A DNA stretch of 64,000 nucleotides, from NCBI GenBank assembly GCA_019417325.1, contig DXVO01000023.1:62001-126000 (forward strand), given 5' to 3'. The DNA comes from Parabacteroides sp. (GTDB lineage: Bacteria; Bacteroidota; Bacteroidia; Bacteroidales; Tannerellaceae). A program made the translations under genes and the position numbers. This document shows, one piece after another, positions 41,991 through 52,151 of the stretch. Positions within the stretch are counted from its first letter, which is position 1. Every line of letters starts with the position of its first letter. A model generated the notes under the pieces. That model was not told the origin of the DNA and ran no database searches. It worked only from the letters and a program-made list of their open reading frames with translations.

Positions 41991-44900
41991 ATGAAAAAAA
42001 GAAGCTATTTGAACAACAAGCAAGGATTATATAATCCGGCCAATGAGCACGACGCTTGTGGCGTAGGATTGGTAGTAAACATCCATGGCGGCAAATCGCA
42101 TGATATTGTAGAGTCTGCCCTTAAAGTATTGGAGAATATGCGTCATCGCGGTGCAGAAGGAGCTGATAATAAAACCGGCGACGGTGCAGGTATCCTGCTG
42201 CAAATTCCACACGAGTTTATCTTATTACAAGGCATTCCCGTACCGGAAAAGGGTAAATATGGAACCGGGTTGGTTTTCTTTCCTAAAGATGAAGTACAAC
42301 GCTCAACCATCCTGAGCATAATGATTGAAGAGATTGAGAAAGAAGGACTAACTCTGATGCATCTCCGTAAAGTACCCGTTCATACGGATATACTTGGAAA
42401 AGAGGCAAAAGATACGGAACCAGACATCAAACAAATCTTTATCACAGGTTGTGACGACCAACAGGCATTGGAACTCAAATTATACATGGTTCGCAAGCGG
42501 ATAGAAAAACGGATTACAGCTTCTGATATTCCGGATAAGAAAGACTTTTATATCGTTTCCCTTTCTACCCGGAGTATTATATATAAAGGTATGCTGGAAT
42601 CCATGCAACTCCGCCATTATTTCCCGGATTTAACGAACAACTATCTGACAAGTGGGCTGGCTCTCGTACACTCCCGTTTCAGTACCAACACTTTTCCGAC
42701 ATGGAGCCTTGCACAACCTTTCCGGCTGCTGGCCCACAACGGGGAAATCAACACAATACGCGGTAATCGGGGTTGGATGGAGGCACGTGAAAGTGTACTC
42801 TCCTCCCCTGCCATTCCGGATATTGAAGAGATACGCCCGATTATCCAACCGGGAATGAGCGACAGTGCTTCACTGGACAATGTACTGGAATTTTTTGTAG
42901 CTTCAGGAATGAGCCTGCCCCATGCTATGGCCATGCTTGTACCTGAAAGTTTCAATGAAAAGAATCCCATCTCCGAAGATTTAAAAGCATTCTATGAATA
43001 CCACTCCATACTGATGGAACCGTGGGACGGTCCTGCCGCCCTGCTATTCAGCGACGGAAGATATGCCGGAGGCATGCTAGACCGTAACGGACTGCGACCG
43101 GCACGTTACCTGATTACTAAAAACGGGATGATGGTCGTAGCATCCGAAGTCGGTGTCATGGATTTCGAACCCTGTGAAATAAAAGAAAAAGGACGCCTTC
43201 AACCGGGTAAAATCCTATTGGTAGACACAGAAAAAGGTGAAATCTATTACGACACCGAACTGAAAGAGCAACTCGCACATGCGCAGCCTTACCGAAGCTG
43301 GTTGGCAAATAACCGGGTGGAACTGGACGAACTGAAATCCGGGCGCAAAATCCCCCATATGATAGAAAACTATAACAAACTATTACGTACATTCGGTTAC
43401 AGCCGGGAAGATGTGGAACGTATCATCACCCCAATGTGTATAAGCGGTGCGGAACCTATCGGTTCAATGGGTAACGATACGCCACTTGCCGTACTCTCTT
43501 CGCGTCCGCAAATACTCTATAACTATTTTCGCCAGCAGTTTGCACAAGTAACCAACCCGCCTATCGATCCTATCCGTGAAGAACTTGTAATGAGTCTCAC
43601 GGAATATATCGGCGCAGTAGGCAACCATATCCTGACTCCAAGTGAGGGGCATTGCAAAATGGTACGCCTTAACCATCCGATATTGACCAACACCCAGCTG
43701 GATATTCTTTGTAATATCCGCTATAAAGGATTCAAATCCGTCAAACTTCCGATGCTTTTCGAAGCGGCAAAAGGGCGTGAGGGTTTGAAATCCGCTCTCG
43801 ACCAACTCTGCAAACAGGCAGAGCAATCGGTTATAGATGGAGTTAACTACATCATCCTGAGTGATAAAAATATAGACTCGGCATATGCCCCCATCCCTTC
43901 TCTATTAGCTGTAAGCGCCGTACACCACCACCTGATTTCGGTGCAAAAACGTGTACAAACCGCTCTTGTGGTAGAAACCGGAGAAATGCGCGAAGTAATG
44001 CATGCCGCCTTACTATTGGGGTATGGGGCTAGTGCTATCAACCCGTATATGGTGTTCGCTATCCTAAAAGACCTTGCCGACAGGCAAGAAATCCAACTCA
44101 ACTACGAAACTGCCCGCAAAAATTATATCAAAGCACTTTGCAAAGGGTTGTTCAAAGTGATGAGCAAAATGGGTATCAGTACCATCCGAAGCTACCGGGG
44201 AGCCAAACTTTTTGAAGCCATCGGATTGAGCAGTGAACTTACCGATACTTATTTCGGCGGTACAACCAGTAATGTAGGTGGTATCCGGTTGGACGAAATA
44301 GCAGAAGATGCCATCACCCTGCATCATCAGGCTTTTGACTTACCAACCGATTCGATGCTGGAACACAAAGGCATCTACAGTTTCCGGAAAGACGGGGAAA
44401 AACATGCCTGGGACCCTGAGACAATTTCAACCCTGCAATTGGCTACACGTCTGGGCAGCTACAAGAAATTCAAAGAATATACCCAACGAGTGGACGAGAA
44501 AGAGACGCCTATCTTCCTCCGCGACTTTCTGACTTTCAAAAAACGACAACCTGTTTCCATAGAACAGGTCGAGCCTGCCGAAGAAATAATGAAACGTTTC
44601 GTTACCGGTGCCATGAGCTTCGGTTCTATCAGTAAAGAAGCCCACGAAACAATGGCTATGGCAATGAACAAGATACACGGGCGCAGTAATACCGGTGAAG
44701 GTGGCGAAGACTCGGCCCGCTTTATTCCGCGTGAAGACGATTTATCTCTCCGCTCTGCCATCAAGCAGGTTGCCTCCGGGCGTTTCGGTGTCACCACGGA
44801 ATATCTGGTAAATGCCGATGAAATACAAATCAAAGTAGCCCAAGGAGCCAAACCTGGCGAAGGCGGACAGTTACCTGGATATAAAGTAAACGATATCATT

Positions 44901-46505
44901 GCAAAAACACGCCATTCCATTCCTGGTATCTCACTGATTTCTCCACCTCCCCATCACGATATTTACTCGATCGAGGATCTGGCCCAACTGATATTCGACC
45001 TGAAAAATGTCAACCCGCATGCCGAAATCAGTGTAAAACTGGTATCCGAGAGCGGAGTGGGTACTATCGCAGCCGGAGTGGCAAAGGCAAAAGCCGACCG
45101 CATCGTCATATCCGGAGCCGAAGGAGGAACAGGCGCATCCCCGATAAGCTCTATCCGTTATGCCGGACTACCGCCGGAACTGGGATTATCCGAAACTCAG
45201 CAGACATTGGTTATGAACAATCTGCGCGGTCAGGTACGCCTACAAACCGATGGCCAATTAAAAACCGGACGCGATATTATACTGATGGCTATGTTGGGCG
45301 CCGAAGAATTCGGTTTCGCCACATCCGCCCTGATTGTTTTAGGTTGTGTCATGATGCGCAAATGCCATATGAATACCTGTCCGGTAGGAGTTGCCACACA
45401 AGATGAAGAACTTCGCAAACGTTTCCATGGACGACACGAATATCTGGTAAACTTCTTCAATTTCCTTGCCGAAGAAGTACGCGAATACCTGGCAGAAATG
45501 GGCTACACAAAGCTGGATGATATTATCGGACGTGCTGACCTGATTATACGCAAACCGTCTGATGGCATCGACAAACATGATTTGCTGGATTTCACTCACC
45601 TGCTTCACATGCCTGAACAAGCAACGTTCAATGCCATTCATCATACCACAGAACAGGTTCACCGGATAAACAGTGTAAAAGACCGTGACATCATCCGCCA
45701 CGCCCTGCCTGCCATCGAACACCAACAGGAAATATCTTTAGATTATGCAATAGCCAATACCGATCGCTCGGTTGGCGCCATGCTTTCCGGGGAAATTGCC
45801 AAACGTTATGGCAATACCGGTCTTCCGGAACATACGCTCAACATCAAATTTAAAGGTTCTGCCGGACAGAGCTTTGGCGCCTTCCTTGCGCACGGTATAA
45901 ACTTCCGCCTTGAAGGGGAAGCGAATGACTATCTGGGAAAAGGACTGAGTGGGGGACGCATCAGTGTTATGCCCCCAGTCCGCTCCACATTCGTAGCACA
46001 AGACAATACGATTGCAGGGAATACCCTGATGTATGGCGCTACCAGTGGAGAAGTTTATATCAATGGATGTGTCGGCGAACGTTTTTGTGTACGTAACTCC
46101 GGTGCCATAGCCGTAGTGGAAGGTGTTGGTGACCATTGTTGCGAGTATATGACCGGAGGACGCGTTGTCGTACTCGGACATACTGGACGTAATTTCGCTG
46201 CTGGAATGAGTGGCGGTGTTGCCTATGTCTGGAATAAGAAAGGAGACTTCGACTACTATTGCAATATGGAAATGGTGGAACTCTCACTGATAGAAGACAG
46301 TGCCACCCGTAAAGAGTTGCATGAACTAATCCGCAAGCATTATCACTATACAGGTAGTCAACTTGCCGGTATGATGCTGGATAAATGGGAGAAGTATGTA
46401 GACGAATTCATCTGTATCGTCCCCATCGAATACAAAAAAGTATTACAGGAAGAACAAATGAAGAAGTTGCAACAAAAAATAGCAGAAATGCAAAGAGACT
46501 ATTAA
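41991..46505 (+). CDS. gltB: Glutamate synthase, large subunit
   Basis: Converts glutamine plus 2-oxoglutarate to two glutamate. 1504 residues, full length. Domain order: Ntn-type glutaminase with nucleophile Cys23 after a 22-residue propeptide (EHDACGVGLVVN), a central domain, the FMN-binding synthase domain (ANPVSIEQVEPAEEIMKRFVTGAMSFGS-type segment near 860, KPGEGGQLPG near 960, SGAEGGTGASP near 1040) and the 3Fe-4S cysteines in CVMMRKCHMNTCPVG near 1120. The C-terminal GXGXG beta-helix domain (GRVVVLG, GMSGG) closes it. Followed by gltD after 129 bp and then asnB. Ammonia assimilation with glnN at 55.2 kb forms the GS-GOGAT cycle. Confidence 0.96.
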   Translation: MKKRSYLNNKQGLYNPANEHDACGVGLVVNIHGGKSHDIVESALKVLENMRHRGAEGADNKTGDGAGILLQIPHEFILLQGIPVPEKGKYGTGLVFFPKDEVQRSTILSIMIEEIEKEGLTLMHLRKVPVHTDILGKEAKDTEPDIKQIFITGCDDQQALELKLYMVRKRIEKRITASDIPDKKDFYIVSLSTRSIIYKGMLESMQLRHYFPDLTNNYLTSGLALVHSRFSTNTFPTWSLAQPFRLLAHNGEINTIRGNRGWMEARESVLSSPAIPDIEEIRPIIQPGMSDSASLDNVLEFFVASGMSLPHAMAMLVPESFNEKNPISEDLKAFYEYHSILMEPWDGPAALLFSDGRYAGGMLDRNGLRPARYLITKNGMMVVASEVGVMDFEPCEIKEKGRLQPGKILLVDTEKGEIYYDTELKEQLAHAQPYRSWLANNRVELDELKSGRKIPHMIENYNKLLRTFGYSREDVERIITPMCISGAEPIGSMGNDTPLAVLSSRPQILYNYFRQQFAQVTNPPIDPIREELVMSLTEYIGAVGNHILTPSEGHCKMVRLNHPILTNTQLDILCNIRYKGFKSVKLPMLFEAAKGREGLKSALDQLCKQAEQSVIDGVNYIILSDKNIDSAYAPIPSLLAVSAVHHHLISVQKRVQTALVVETGEMREVMHAALLLGYGASAINPYMVFAILKDLADRQEIQLNYETARKNYIKALCKGLFKVMSKMGISTIRSYRGAKLFEAIGLSSELTDTYFGGTTSNVGGIRLDEIAEDAITLHHQAFDLPTDSMLEHKGIYSFRKDGEKHAWDPETISTLQLATRLGSYKKFKEYTQRVDEKETPIFLRDFLTFKKRQPVSIEQVEPAEEIMKRFVTGAMSFGSISKEAHETMAMAMNKIHGRSNTGEGGEDSARFIPREDDLSLRSAIKQVASGRFGVTTEYLVNADEIQIKVAQGAKPGEGGQLPGYKVNDIIAKTRHSIPGISLISPPPHHDIYSIEDLAQLIFDLKNVNPHAEISVKLVSESGVGTIAAGVAKAKADRIVISGAEGGTGASPISSIRYAGLPPELGLSETQQTLVMNNLRGQVRLQTDGQLKTGRDIILMAMLGAEEFGFATSALIVLGCVMMRKCHMNTCPVGVATQDEELRKRFHGRHEYLVNFFNFLAEEVREYLAEMGYTKLDDIIGRADLIIRKPSDGIDKHDLLDFTHLLHMPEQATFNAIHHTTEQVHRINSVKDRDIIRHALPAIEHQQEISLDYAIANTDRSVGAMLSGEIAKRYGNTGLPEHTLNIKFKGSAGQSFGAFLAHGINFRLEGEANDYLGKGLSGGRISVMPPVRSTFVAQDNTIAGNTLMYGATSGEVYINGCVGERFCVRNSGAIAVVEGVGDHCCEYMTGGRVVVLGHTGRNFAAGMSGGVAYVWNKKGDFDYYCNMEMVELSLIEDSATRKELHELIRKHYHYTGSQLAGMMLDKWEKYVDEFICIVPIEYKKVLQEEQMKKLQQKIAEMQRDY

Positions 46506-46634
46506 ACTGTTGACAGTCGGCAAAGTTCAATTGGCAGTTAGTTGTCGGCTATCGATAGACTATAAATAAAAAACGATATATAATAAATCCGACAAGAGGC
46601 AGAAACTGTCACTTGTCAACCGTTAATTAATAAT

Positions 46635-48062
46635 ATGGGAAATCCAAGAGCATTCCTCACCATACACAGACAAGAAGCAGGCTATCGTCCTGTACACGAA
46701 CGCATAGACGATTTTAGCGAAGTAGAACAAACCCTGAACAGTAGCGACCGTCGTACACAGGCATCCCGTTGCATGGATTGCGGCGTACCTTTCTGCCACT
46801 GGGCATGCCCGCTCGGCAACAAACAGCCGGAATGGCAAGATCTTATATATAAAGGCAAATGGAAAGAAGCATACCATGTGTTGGAGCAGACCTGCGACTT
46901 TCCGGAATTTACCGGACGTATCTGTCCGGCACTCTGCGAGAAAAGTTGTGTATTGAAACTAAGTTGCAACGAGCCGGTCACCATCCGCGAAAATGAAGCC
47001 TCCATAGTAGAAATTGCTTTTCGCGAAGGATACATCCACCCTGTCCAACCTATACGTAACGGGAAACGTGTCGCCATAATCGGTAGCGGTCCCGCCGGCC
47101 TGACAGCAGCCAACCAACTGAACCGTAAAGGATATGAAGTAACTGTTTTCGAAAAAGACGAGCTTCCCGGCGGATTACTCCGTTTCGGTATCCCTAACTT
47201 TAAACTGGGGAAAAACATCATCGACCGCCGTATCAGACTGATGGAAAAGGAAGGAATCACATTCCGGGTAAATACCCTGGTGGGCAGTGAAATATCAGCA
47301 AAAGAGTTAACAACAACTTTCGATGCTGTCTGCATTGCTATCGGCTCCGAAGTTCCCCGCGACCTCCCGGTTGAAGGACGTAATCTAAAAGGCGTTTATT
47401 TCGCCCTTGAATTACTATCCCAGCAAAACCGTCTCCTCGAAGGTATCTCCATACCCACCAAAAGCATTATCAATTGCAAAGGGAAAAAAGTATTGGTTAT
47501 CGGAGGAGGTGATACCGGAAGCGATTGTGTAGGAACAGCCAACCGTCAGGGTGCCGCAAGCGTGACTCAAATAGAAATCATGCCCCAACCACCCATTGGA
47601 AACAATCCGGCAACCCCTTGGCCCATGTATCCGCAAGTGCTGAAAACCAGCAGTAGCCACGAGGAAGGTTGTATCCGCCGCTGGAACCTTGCTTCCTGCC
47701 GCTTTATCGGTGAAAAAAATATCCTGCGTGGTGTAGAAGTAGAAGAAGTGGAATGGTATCCTGCAACAAATGGCGAACGTCCTGGAATGCAGAAAACAGG
47801 TAAGAAAGAAATCATCGAAGCCGATTTAGTATTCCTCGCCATGGGCTTCATCCAGCCGGAACAGGAAGGACTGGTTAAAGAACTCTCTCTTGCCATAACA
47901 GAACGCAAGCATATTGCCGTCTCCCCCTCCACCCGAATCCCCGGCACCAACCTTTTCGCCTGTGGTGATGCCGTCAGTGGAGCCAGCCTGGTAGTCCGCG
48001 CCATGGCATCCGGACGAAAAGCAGCAGAGAATATCGACAAGTACTTATTGAATAAAAATTGA
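46635..48062 (+). CDS. gltD: Glutamate synthase, small subunit
   Basis: A 475-residue FAD and NAD(P)H-dependent flavoprotein that feeds electrons to GltB. The N-terminal part has the cysteine pattern for two 4Fe-4S clusters (RCMDCGVPFCHWACPLGN and GRICPALCEKSCVL). Then come the FAD motif VAIIGSGPAGLTAANQL near residue 148 and the second dinucleotide motif KVLVIGGGDTGSDCVGTA near 288, ending in a FACGDAVSGASLVVRAMASG FAD segment. It lies 129 bp downstream of gltB in the same direction, probably one transcript with gltB and asnB. Confidence 0.95.
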   Translation: MGNPRAFLTIHRQEAGYRPVHERIDDFSEVEQTLNSSDRRTQASRCMDCGVPFCHWACPLGNKQPEWQDLIYKGKWKEAYHVLEQTCDFPEFTGRICPALCEKSCVLKLSCNEPVTIRENEASIVEIAFREGYIHPVQPIRNGKRVAIIGSGPAGLTAANQLNRKGYEVTVFEKDELPGGLLRFGIPNFKLGKNIIDRRIRLMEKEGITFRVNTLVGSEISAKELTTTFDAVCIAIGSEVPRDLPVEGRNLKGVYFALELLSQQNRLLEGISIPTKSIINCKGKKVLVIGGGDTGSDCVGTANRQGAASVTQIEIMPQPPIGNNPATPWPMYPQVLKTSSSHEEGCIRRWNLASCRFIGEKNILRGVEVEEVEWYPATNGERPGMQKTGKKEIIEADLVFLAMGFIQPEQEGLVKELSLAITERKHIAVSPSTRIPGTNLFACGDAVSGASLVVRAMASGRKAAENIDKYLLNKN

Positions 48063-48111
48063 AACAGTTCCCCTACCCTTATTATCGGCAGAGGTCTTGA
48101 CTTTTTCTTTG

Positions 48112-48146
48112 CTTCATTTCTTTGGGTCAAGCCAAAAGAAATGAAG
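48112..48146. repeat. Hairpin repeat in the gltD-asnB gap
   Basis: CTTCATTTCTTTGG (48112-48125), six bases, then CCAAAAGAAATGAAG (48132-48146), nearly perfect complements with one bulged base. CTTTGGGTCAAGCCAAAAG hairpins recur in Bacteroidetes intergenic regions; role unknown. Transcribed within the operon. Confidence 0.6.
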
Positions 48147-48190
48147 AGCCTGCCCGGTGGCAAACCGGAAAACAACAAAACCCAACAATC

Positions 48191-49855
48191 ATGTGTGGCA
48201 TAACAGCAATCTTCAACATCCGTAAAGGCGCCGCCGAACTCCGGCAGCAAGCCCTGAAAATGAGTAAACGAATCCGTCATCGTGGTCCTGACTGGAGTGG
48301 CATTTACCAAGGTAAAACAGCCATCCTCGCCCACGAACGCCTTTCCATCGTAGACCCCGCATCCGGAGGTCAGCCCCTAAAAAGCAAAGATGGCAAACTT
48401 ATCCTTACCGTCAACGGTGAAATATATAACCACCGCGAGCTCCGTGAACAATTAAAAGGCGAATACGATTTCCAGACCGGCAGCGACTGCGAAGTCATCC
48501 TTGCCCTCTACTCCCAGTACGGTGTACGATGTGTAGAAATGCTAAGCGGAATCTTTGGTTTCGCCCTATACGATGAAGAACAAGATACCTATCTGATTGC
48601 CCGCGACCCGATAGGCGTCATCCCCCTATATATCGGTTACGACGACAACGGGCATCTGCTCGTTTCTTCTGAGCTGAAAGGTTTGGAAGGCTACGCCTCC
48701 CACTACAACCAATTCCCTCCGGGACACTATTTCTACAGCAAAGACAAAGACTTCACCCGCTGGTATGTCCGCGACTGGATGCAATATGACAATGTAAAAA
48801 ACAACCCGGCAAGCGTCCAGGAATTACGCGACGCCCTCGAAGCCGCTGTAAAACGCCAATTGATGAGCGACGTACCCTATGGCGTTCTACTTTCCGGAGG
48901 TCTGGATTCTTCCATCACCTCAGCCATCGCTAAAAAATATGCAGCCAAACGCATCGAGACCGAAGGTAAGGCTGATGCGTGGTGGCCTCAACTTCACTCC
49001 TTCGCCGTCGGCCTTAAAGGAGCGCCTGATCTGGTAGCAGCCCGTAAAGTCGCTGATTATATCGGTACTGTTCACCACGAAATAAATTATACCATAGAAG
49101 AAGGACTGGATGCCATCCGCGACGTTATCTATTACATAGAGACATACGATGTAACAACAGTCCGCGCCTCTACCCCTATGTATTTACTGGCACGAGTTAT
49201 CAAAAGTATGGGAATCAAAATGGTACTGAGCGGAGAAGGTGCTGATGAAGTTTTCGGGGGCTATCTCTATTTCCACAAAGCACCTGATAGCCAGGCATTC
49301 CATGAAGAAACCGTACGCAAATTGAGCAAACTCTATATGTACGACTGCCTGCGTGCAAACAAAAGCCTTTGTGCATGGGGTGTGGAAGGACGCGTACCGT
49401 TCCTCGACAAAGAATTTCTGGATGTAGCCATGCGCCTGAATCCACAAGCAAAAATGTGTCCGGGAGGTACCATCGAAAAGAAAATCCTCCGTGAGGCCTT
49501 TGCCGATATGTTACCGGAAGAAATTGCATGGCGACAGAAAGAGCAATTCTCCGATGGTGTGGGGTATAGTTGGATCGATACATTAAAAAAAGTAACGTCA
49601 CTGGCTATATCCGATAAAGAAATGGCGAATGCAGCACAACGCTTTCCTACCAATACACCGCAAAACAAAGAAGAATATTTTTATCGTAGTATCTTTGAAG
49701 AACATTTTCCCAGTGAAAATGCTGCACGCAGCGTTCCGTCTGTTCCAAGTGTAGCATGCTCCACAGCGGAAGCCCTTGCCTGGGATGCTACTTTTAAAAA
49801 CATGAATGAACCAAGTGGGCGGGCGATAAAAGGAATACATGAATCCGCTTACTGA
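48191..49855 (+). CDS. asnB: Asparagine synthetase B (glutamine-hydrolysing)
   Basis: Makes asparagine from aspartate, glutamine and ATP. The start must be the ATG at 48191, because the mature glutaminase needs Cys2 (MCGITAIF); the frame extends upstream only via a TTG inside a hairpin repeat. 554 residues. The N-terminal glutaminase has RIRHRGPDWSG and NGEIYNH. The C-terminal synthetase has the pyrophosphate loop LLSGGLDSSI near residue 238 and LSGEGADEVFGGY near 345. Downstream of gltBD in the same direction. With ansA at 0.8 kb the window encodes both making and breaking of asparagine. Confidence 0.95.
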   Translation: MCGITAIFNIRKGAAELRQQALKMSKRIRHRGPDWSGIYQGKTAILAHERLSIVDPASGGQPLKSKDGKLILTVNGEIYNHRELREQLKGEYDFQTGSDCEVILALYSQYGVRCVEMLSGIFGFALYDEEQDTYLIARDPIGVIPLYIGYDDNGHLLVSSELKGLEGYASHYNQFPPGHYFYSKDKDFTRWYVRDWMQYDNVKNNPASVQELRDALEAAVKRQLMSDVPYGVLLSGGLDSSITSAIAKKYAAKRIETEGKADAWWPQLHSFAVGLKGAPDLVAARKVADYIGTVHHEINYTIEEGLDAIRDVIYYIETYDVTTVRASTPMYLLARVIKSMGIKMVLSGEGADEVFGGYLYFHKAPDSQAFHEETVRKLSKLYMYDCLRANKSLCAWGVEGRVPFLDKEFLDVAMRLNPQAKMCPGGTIEKKILREAFADMLPEEIAWRQKEQFSDGVGYSWIDTLKKVTSLAISDKEMANAAQRFPTNTPQNKEEYFYRSIFEEHFPSENAARSVPSVPSVACSTAEALAWDATFKNMNEPSGRAIKGIHESAY

Positions 49856-49914
49856 AACTATTCCCATAAGTGGTTCCAGATACGTGCGCATGTAAGTTTA
49901 ACCACATACGGATA

Positions 49915-49970
49915 TAAAAATAAGTACATACGGACCTGGTTATATCCGGATCCGTATGTACTTATTTTTA
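49915..49970 (+). terminator. Terminator of the gltB-gltD-asnB operon
   Basis: A 20-bp perfect stem (49915-49934 with 49951-49970; core AAGTACATACGGA) ending in TTATTTTTA. An extra CATACGG copy lies 22 bp upstream of the stem copy, at 49905. Confidence 0.8.
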
Positions 49971-50114
49971 CTTACGATTCCCCTCCAAAATCTCAAATCG
50001 TACCTGCATGGAATGATACAAAATAAACAAGGAAAAATGGTTCTACACTTTATACGACTTCTATCTTCTGAAAATAAATTAATTATTTATATGAAAGAAC
50101 TTACCAATTTATTT

Positions 50115-50122
50115 TATATTTG
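50115..50122 (+). promoter_or_regulatory. -7 element for the GH78-like gene
   Basis: TATATTTG, perfect consensus, 42 bp before the ATG at 50164. Confidence 0.6.
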
Positions 50123-50163
50123 AAACCTAATCTATTATAATTCATTATTTAGACCATATTACC

Positions 50164-51804
50164 ATGAAACAAATCCTGTTGACCGCCGGGCTTTTCCTTG
50201 CCTCGCTTGCAAGCCCCTGCCTGGCACAAAGCACGTACTACAAAGACAGTAAAGAATGGCTGCGTAAAAGCGAAGCATGTAAGCCTGGGCTCATTTACAA
50301 AGAGATACAACCGGTACGGATTGTTAAATCCGTCAACGACCCAAAAGCCTTTCAAGGCTGGCGGATGGAAGATGCAGGAAGTCCTTCCCGCTTCTTCGGA
50401 AAATCTTTTAAAGAACAATCCGGCATTATCCTCGATTTCGGAGAACACCTGACAGGAAATCTTACATTCTCCCTGAAACTCCTTTCCGACCGGGAATCCG
50501 ATGCCCCGATACGGTTGAAATTTACTTTTGCAGAAGTTCCCGGTGAGCTGAATACTCCTTTCGACCCGTTCCCCGGAGGACTATCACGCGCATGGTTGCA
50601 GGACGAAACCGTAACAATCATGTATGTACCTGCCGAGATAACCATTCCCCGCCGTATGGCATTCCGGTATCTGAAAATAGATGTATTAGGTTCTTCTCCC
50701 GGCTTCGATTTTGTATTCGATAAATTATCTTTCAAAGCACAGACTTCCGTCAATATGACACCCATGCAATTAGCAGAAGGAACAGACCCGCTTATCCGGA
50801 AAATAAATGATGTGGGACTCGCTACTTTGAAAGAATGCATGCAGACAGTCTATGAAGACGGTCCCAAACGCGACCGCCGTCTCTGGATTGGCGACCTTTA
50901 CCTCGAAGCATTGGCAAACGCCGTGTCATTCAAAAACCACGACCTGACCAAACGCTGCCTCTATCTGCTTGCCGCCCTTTCCAACAATGAAGGGTTACTC
51001 CATGCCACTGTCCTGGAAGACCCGCATCCGCATCCGCAACAGGGAACCCATACATTAGATTATGCTTTGATATATAATGTATCCCTGCTGGAATATCTGA
51101 AAGAAACCGGCGACCGTGAAACAGCCGAAGACCTCTGGCCTGTCGTCGTACGGCAAATAGAAATCGCTCTCCGGCAATTCTCTCCCGAATGGATTTACGA
51201 CATGGACAAAAAGCCCCAATACTGGCTGGTATTCGACTGGAAAGACGGTTACGACCGCCAGGCTTCCATGCAGGGACTTACCATATTTGCCTTGCAACAT
51301 AGCTATGAACTGGCTAAACTTTTAGGCAAAGAAAAAGAAGCTACCCAATGGAACACTATCGCCGGAAAAATGAAAAAAGCGGCACGCAATCATTTTTATG
51401 ATAAGAAACAAGGAGTTATGCTGAGTGGAAAAGACAAACAAATTTCCTATCTCTCGCAAGTATGGATGATTTTATCCGGTACACTAAACCAGAAAGAAGG
51501 AGTAAAAGCCATGTCGACCGTTATGTCGATGCCGGATGCGGTTTATCCGGGATGCCCCTACGCCTATCATTATGTAGTCGAAGCCCTCTTACAATGTGGC
51601 ATGCAACAGGAAGCCCGTAAACTGGTGCTCGATTATTGGGGAAGTATGGTTGAACGCGGTGCCGATACATTCTGGGAAGTATACGACCCGAACAACGACG
51701 CTCAGTCTCCATACGGTTTCTTCCCGATAAACAGCTATTGCCATGCCTGGAGTTGCACACCGGTCTACTTTATAAACAAATATCCGGAAGTATTCCAGAA
51801 ATAA
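50164..51804 (+). CDS. Secreted GH78-like (alpha-L-rhamnosidase-related) protein
   Basis: A 546-residue exported protein (signal MKQILLTAGLFLASLASPCLA). After a beta-rich region it has an (alpha/alpha)6 barrel resembling the GH78 catalytic domain: the segment from Asp232 reads DGPKRDRRLWIGD, aligning with DCPxRExxGWTxD of rhamnosidases. Asp232 and Asp244 are kept, but the Glu that serves as general acid is Asp237 and the adjacent Cys is Gly. It lacks the large N- and C-terminal beta domains of full GH78 enzymes (compare the 906-residue one at 57.5 kb). It may be an active variant or a different specificity. Stands alone with its own promoter and terminator inside the nitrogen block. Confidence 0.7.
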   Translation: MKQILLTAGLFLASLASPCLAQSTYYKDSKEWLRKSEACKPGLIYKEIQPVRIVKSVNDPKAFQGWRMEDAGSPSRFFGKSFKEQSGIILDFGEHLTGNLTFSLKLLSDRESDAPIRLKFTFAEVPGELNTPFDPFPGGLSRAWLQDETVTIMYVPAEITIPRRMAFRYLKIDVLGSSPGFDFVFDKLSFKAQTSVNMTPMQLAEGTDPLIRKINDVGLATLKECMQTVYEDGPKRDRRLWIGDLYLEALANAVSFKNHDLTKRCLYLLAALSNNEGLLHATVLEDPHPHPQQGTHTLDYALIYNVSLLEYLKETGDRETAEDLWPVVVRQIEIALRQFSPEWIYDMDKKPQYWLVFDWKDGYDRQASMQGLTIFALQHSYELAKLLGKEKEATQWNTIAGKMKKAARNHFYDKKQGVMLSGKDKQISYLSQVWMILSGTLNQKEGVKAMSTVMSMPDAVYPGCPYAYHYVVEALLQCGMQQEARKLVLDYWGSMVERGADTFWEVYDPNNDAQSPYGFFPINSYCHAWSCTPVYFINKYPEVFQK

Positions 51805-51826
51805 GGAGTTTCATCTATACTATAAC

Positions 51827-51882
51827 AAAAAGTCATCAAATAATCATATTCTATTACTATATGGTTTATTTGATGACTTTTT
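51827..51882 (+). terminator. Terminator of the GH78-like gene
   Basis: AAAAAGTCATCAAATAA (51827-51843) is the exact complement of 51866-51882, followed by ATTGTCTTT. It lies 22 bp past the stop. The remainder of the 347-bp gap to dapF is AT-rich and empty apart from the dapF promoter. Confidence 0.8.
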
Positions 51883-52095
51883 ATTGTCTTTAGGCTCACA
51901 TTCAATCCCTTTCCTTTTTCTTTTAACTCTATTTCAACATCTTTTCACTTATCACAACTTACAATATACTTGTAAACATTGTTATTAGATTACGATTTAT
52001 TAGATTTCACACACTTATTCATGATAAATTATTATCAGGTGTATATTTTTTAAACATTCAGACACATTTAAATGATATATAAAATCAAAACGTCG

Positions 52096-52103
52096 TATAT
52101 TTG
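52096..52103 (+). promoter_or_regulatory. -7 element of the dapF-dapL operon
   Basis: TATATTTG followed by CAAC, perfect consensus. It overlaps a TTG-initiated extension of dapF at 52101, which excludes that longer start. Confidence 0.65.
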
Positions 52104-52151
52104 CAACACAACAAAACAAAAAGATACGATAAGCAAATAAAAAGAGATAAA

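Noticed and set aside
46506..46634. Regulatory site in the gltB-gltD gap (TGTTGACA and TTGTCAAC fragments)
   Set aside because: They resemble the TTGTCAACAA motif only partly and lie inside an operon; they look like degenerate short repeats rather than an operator.
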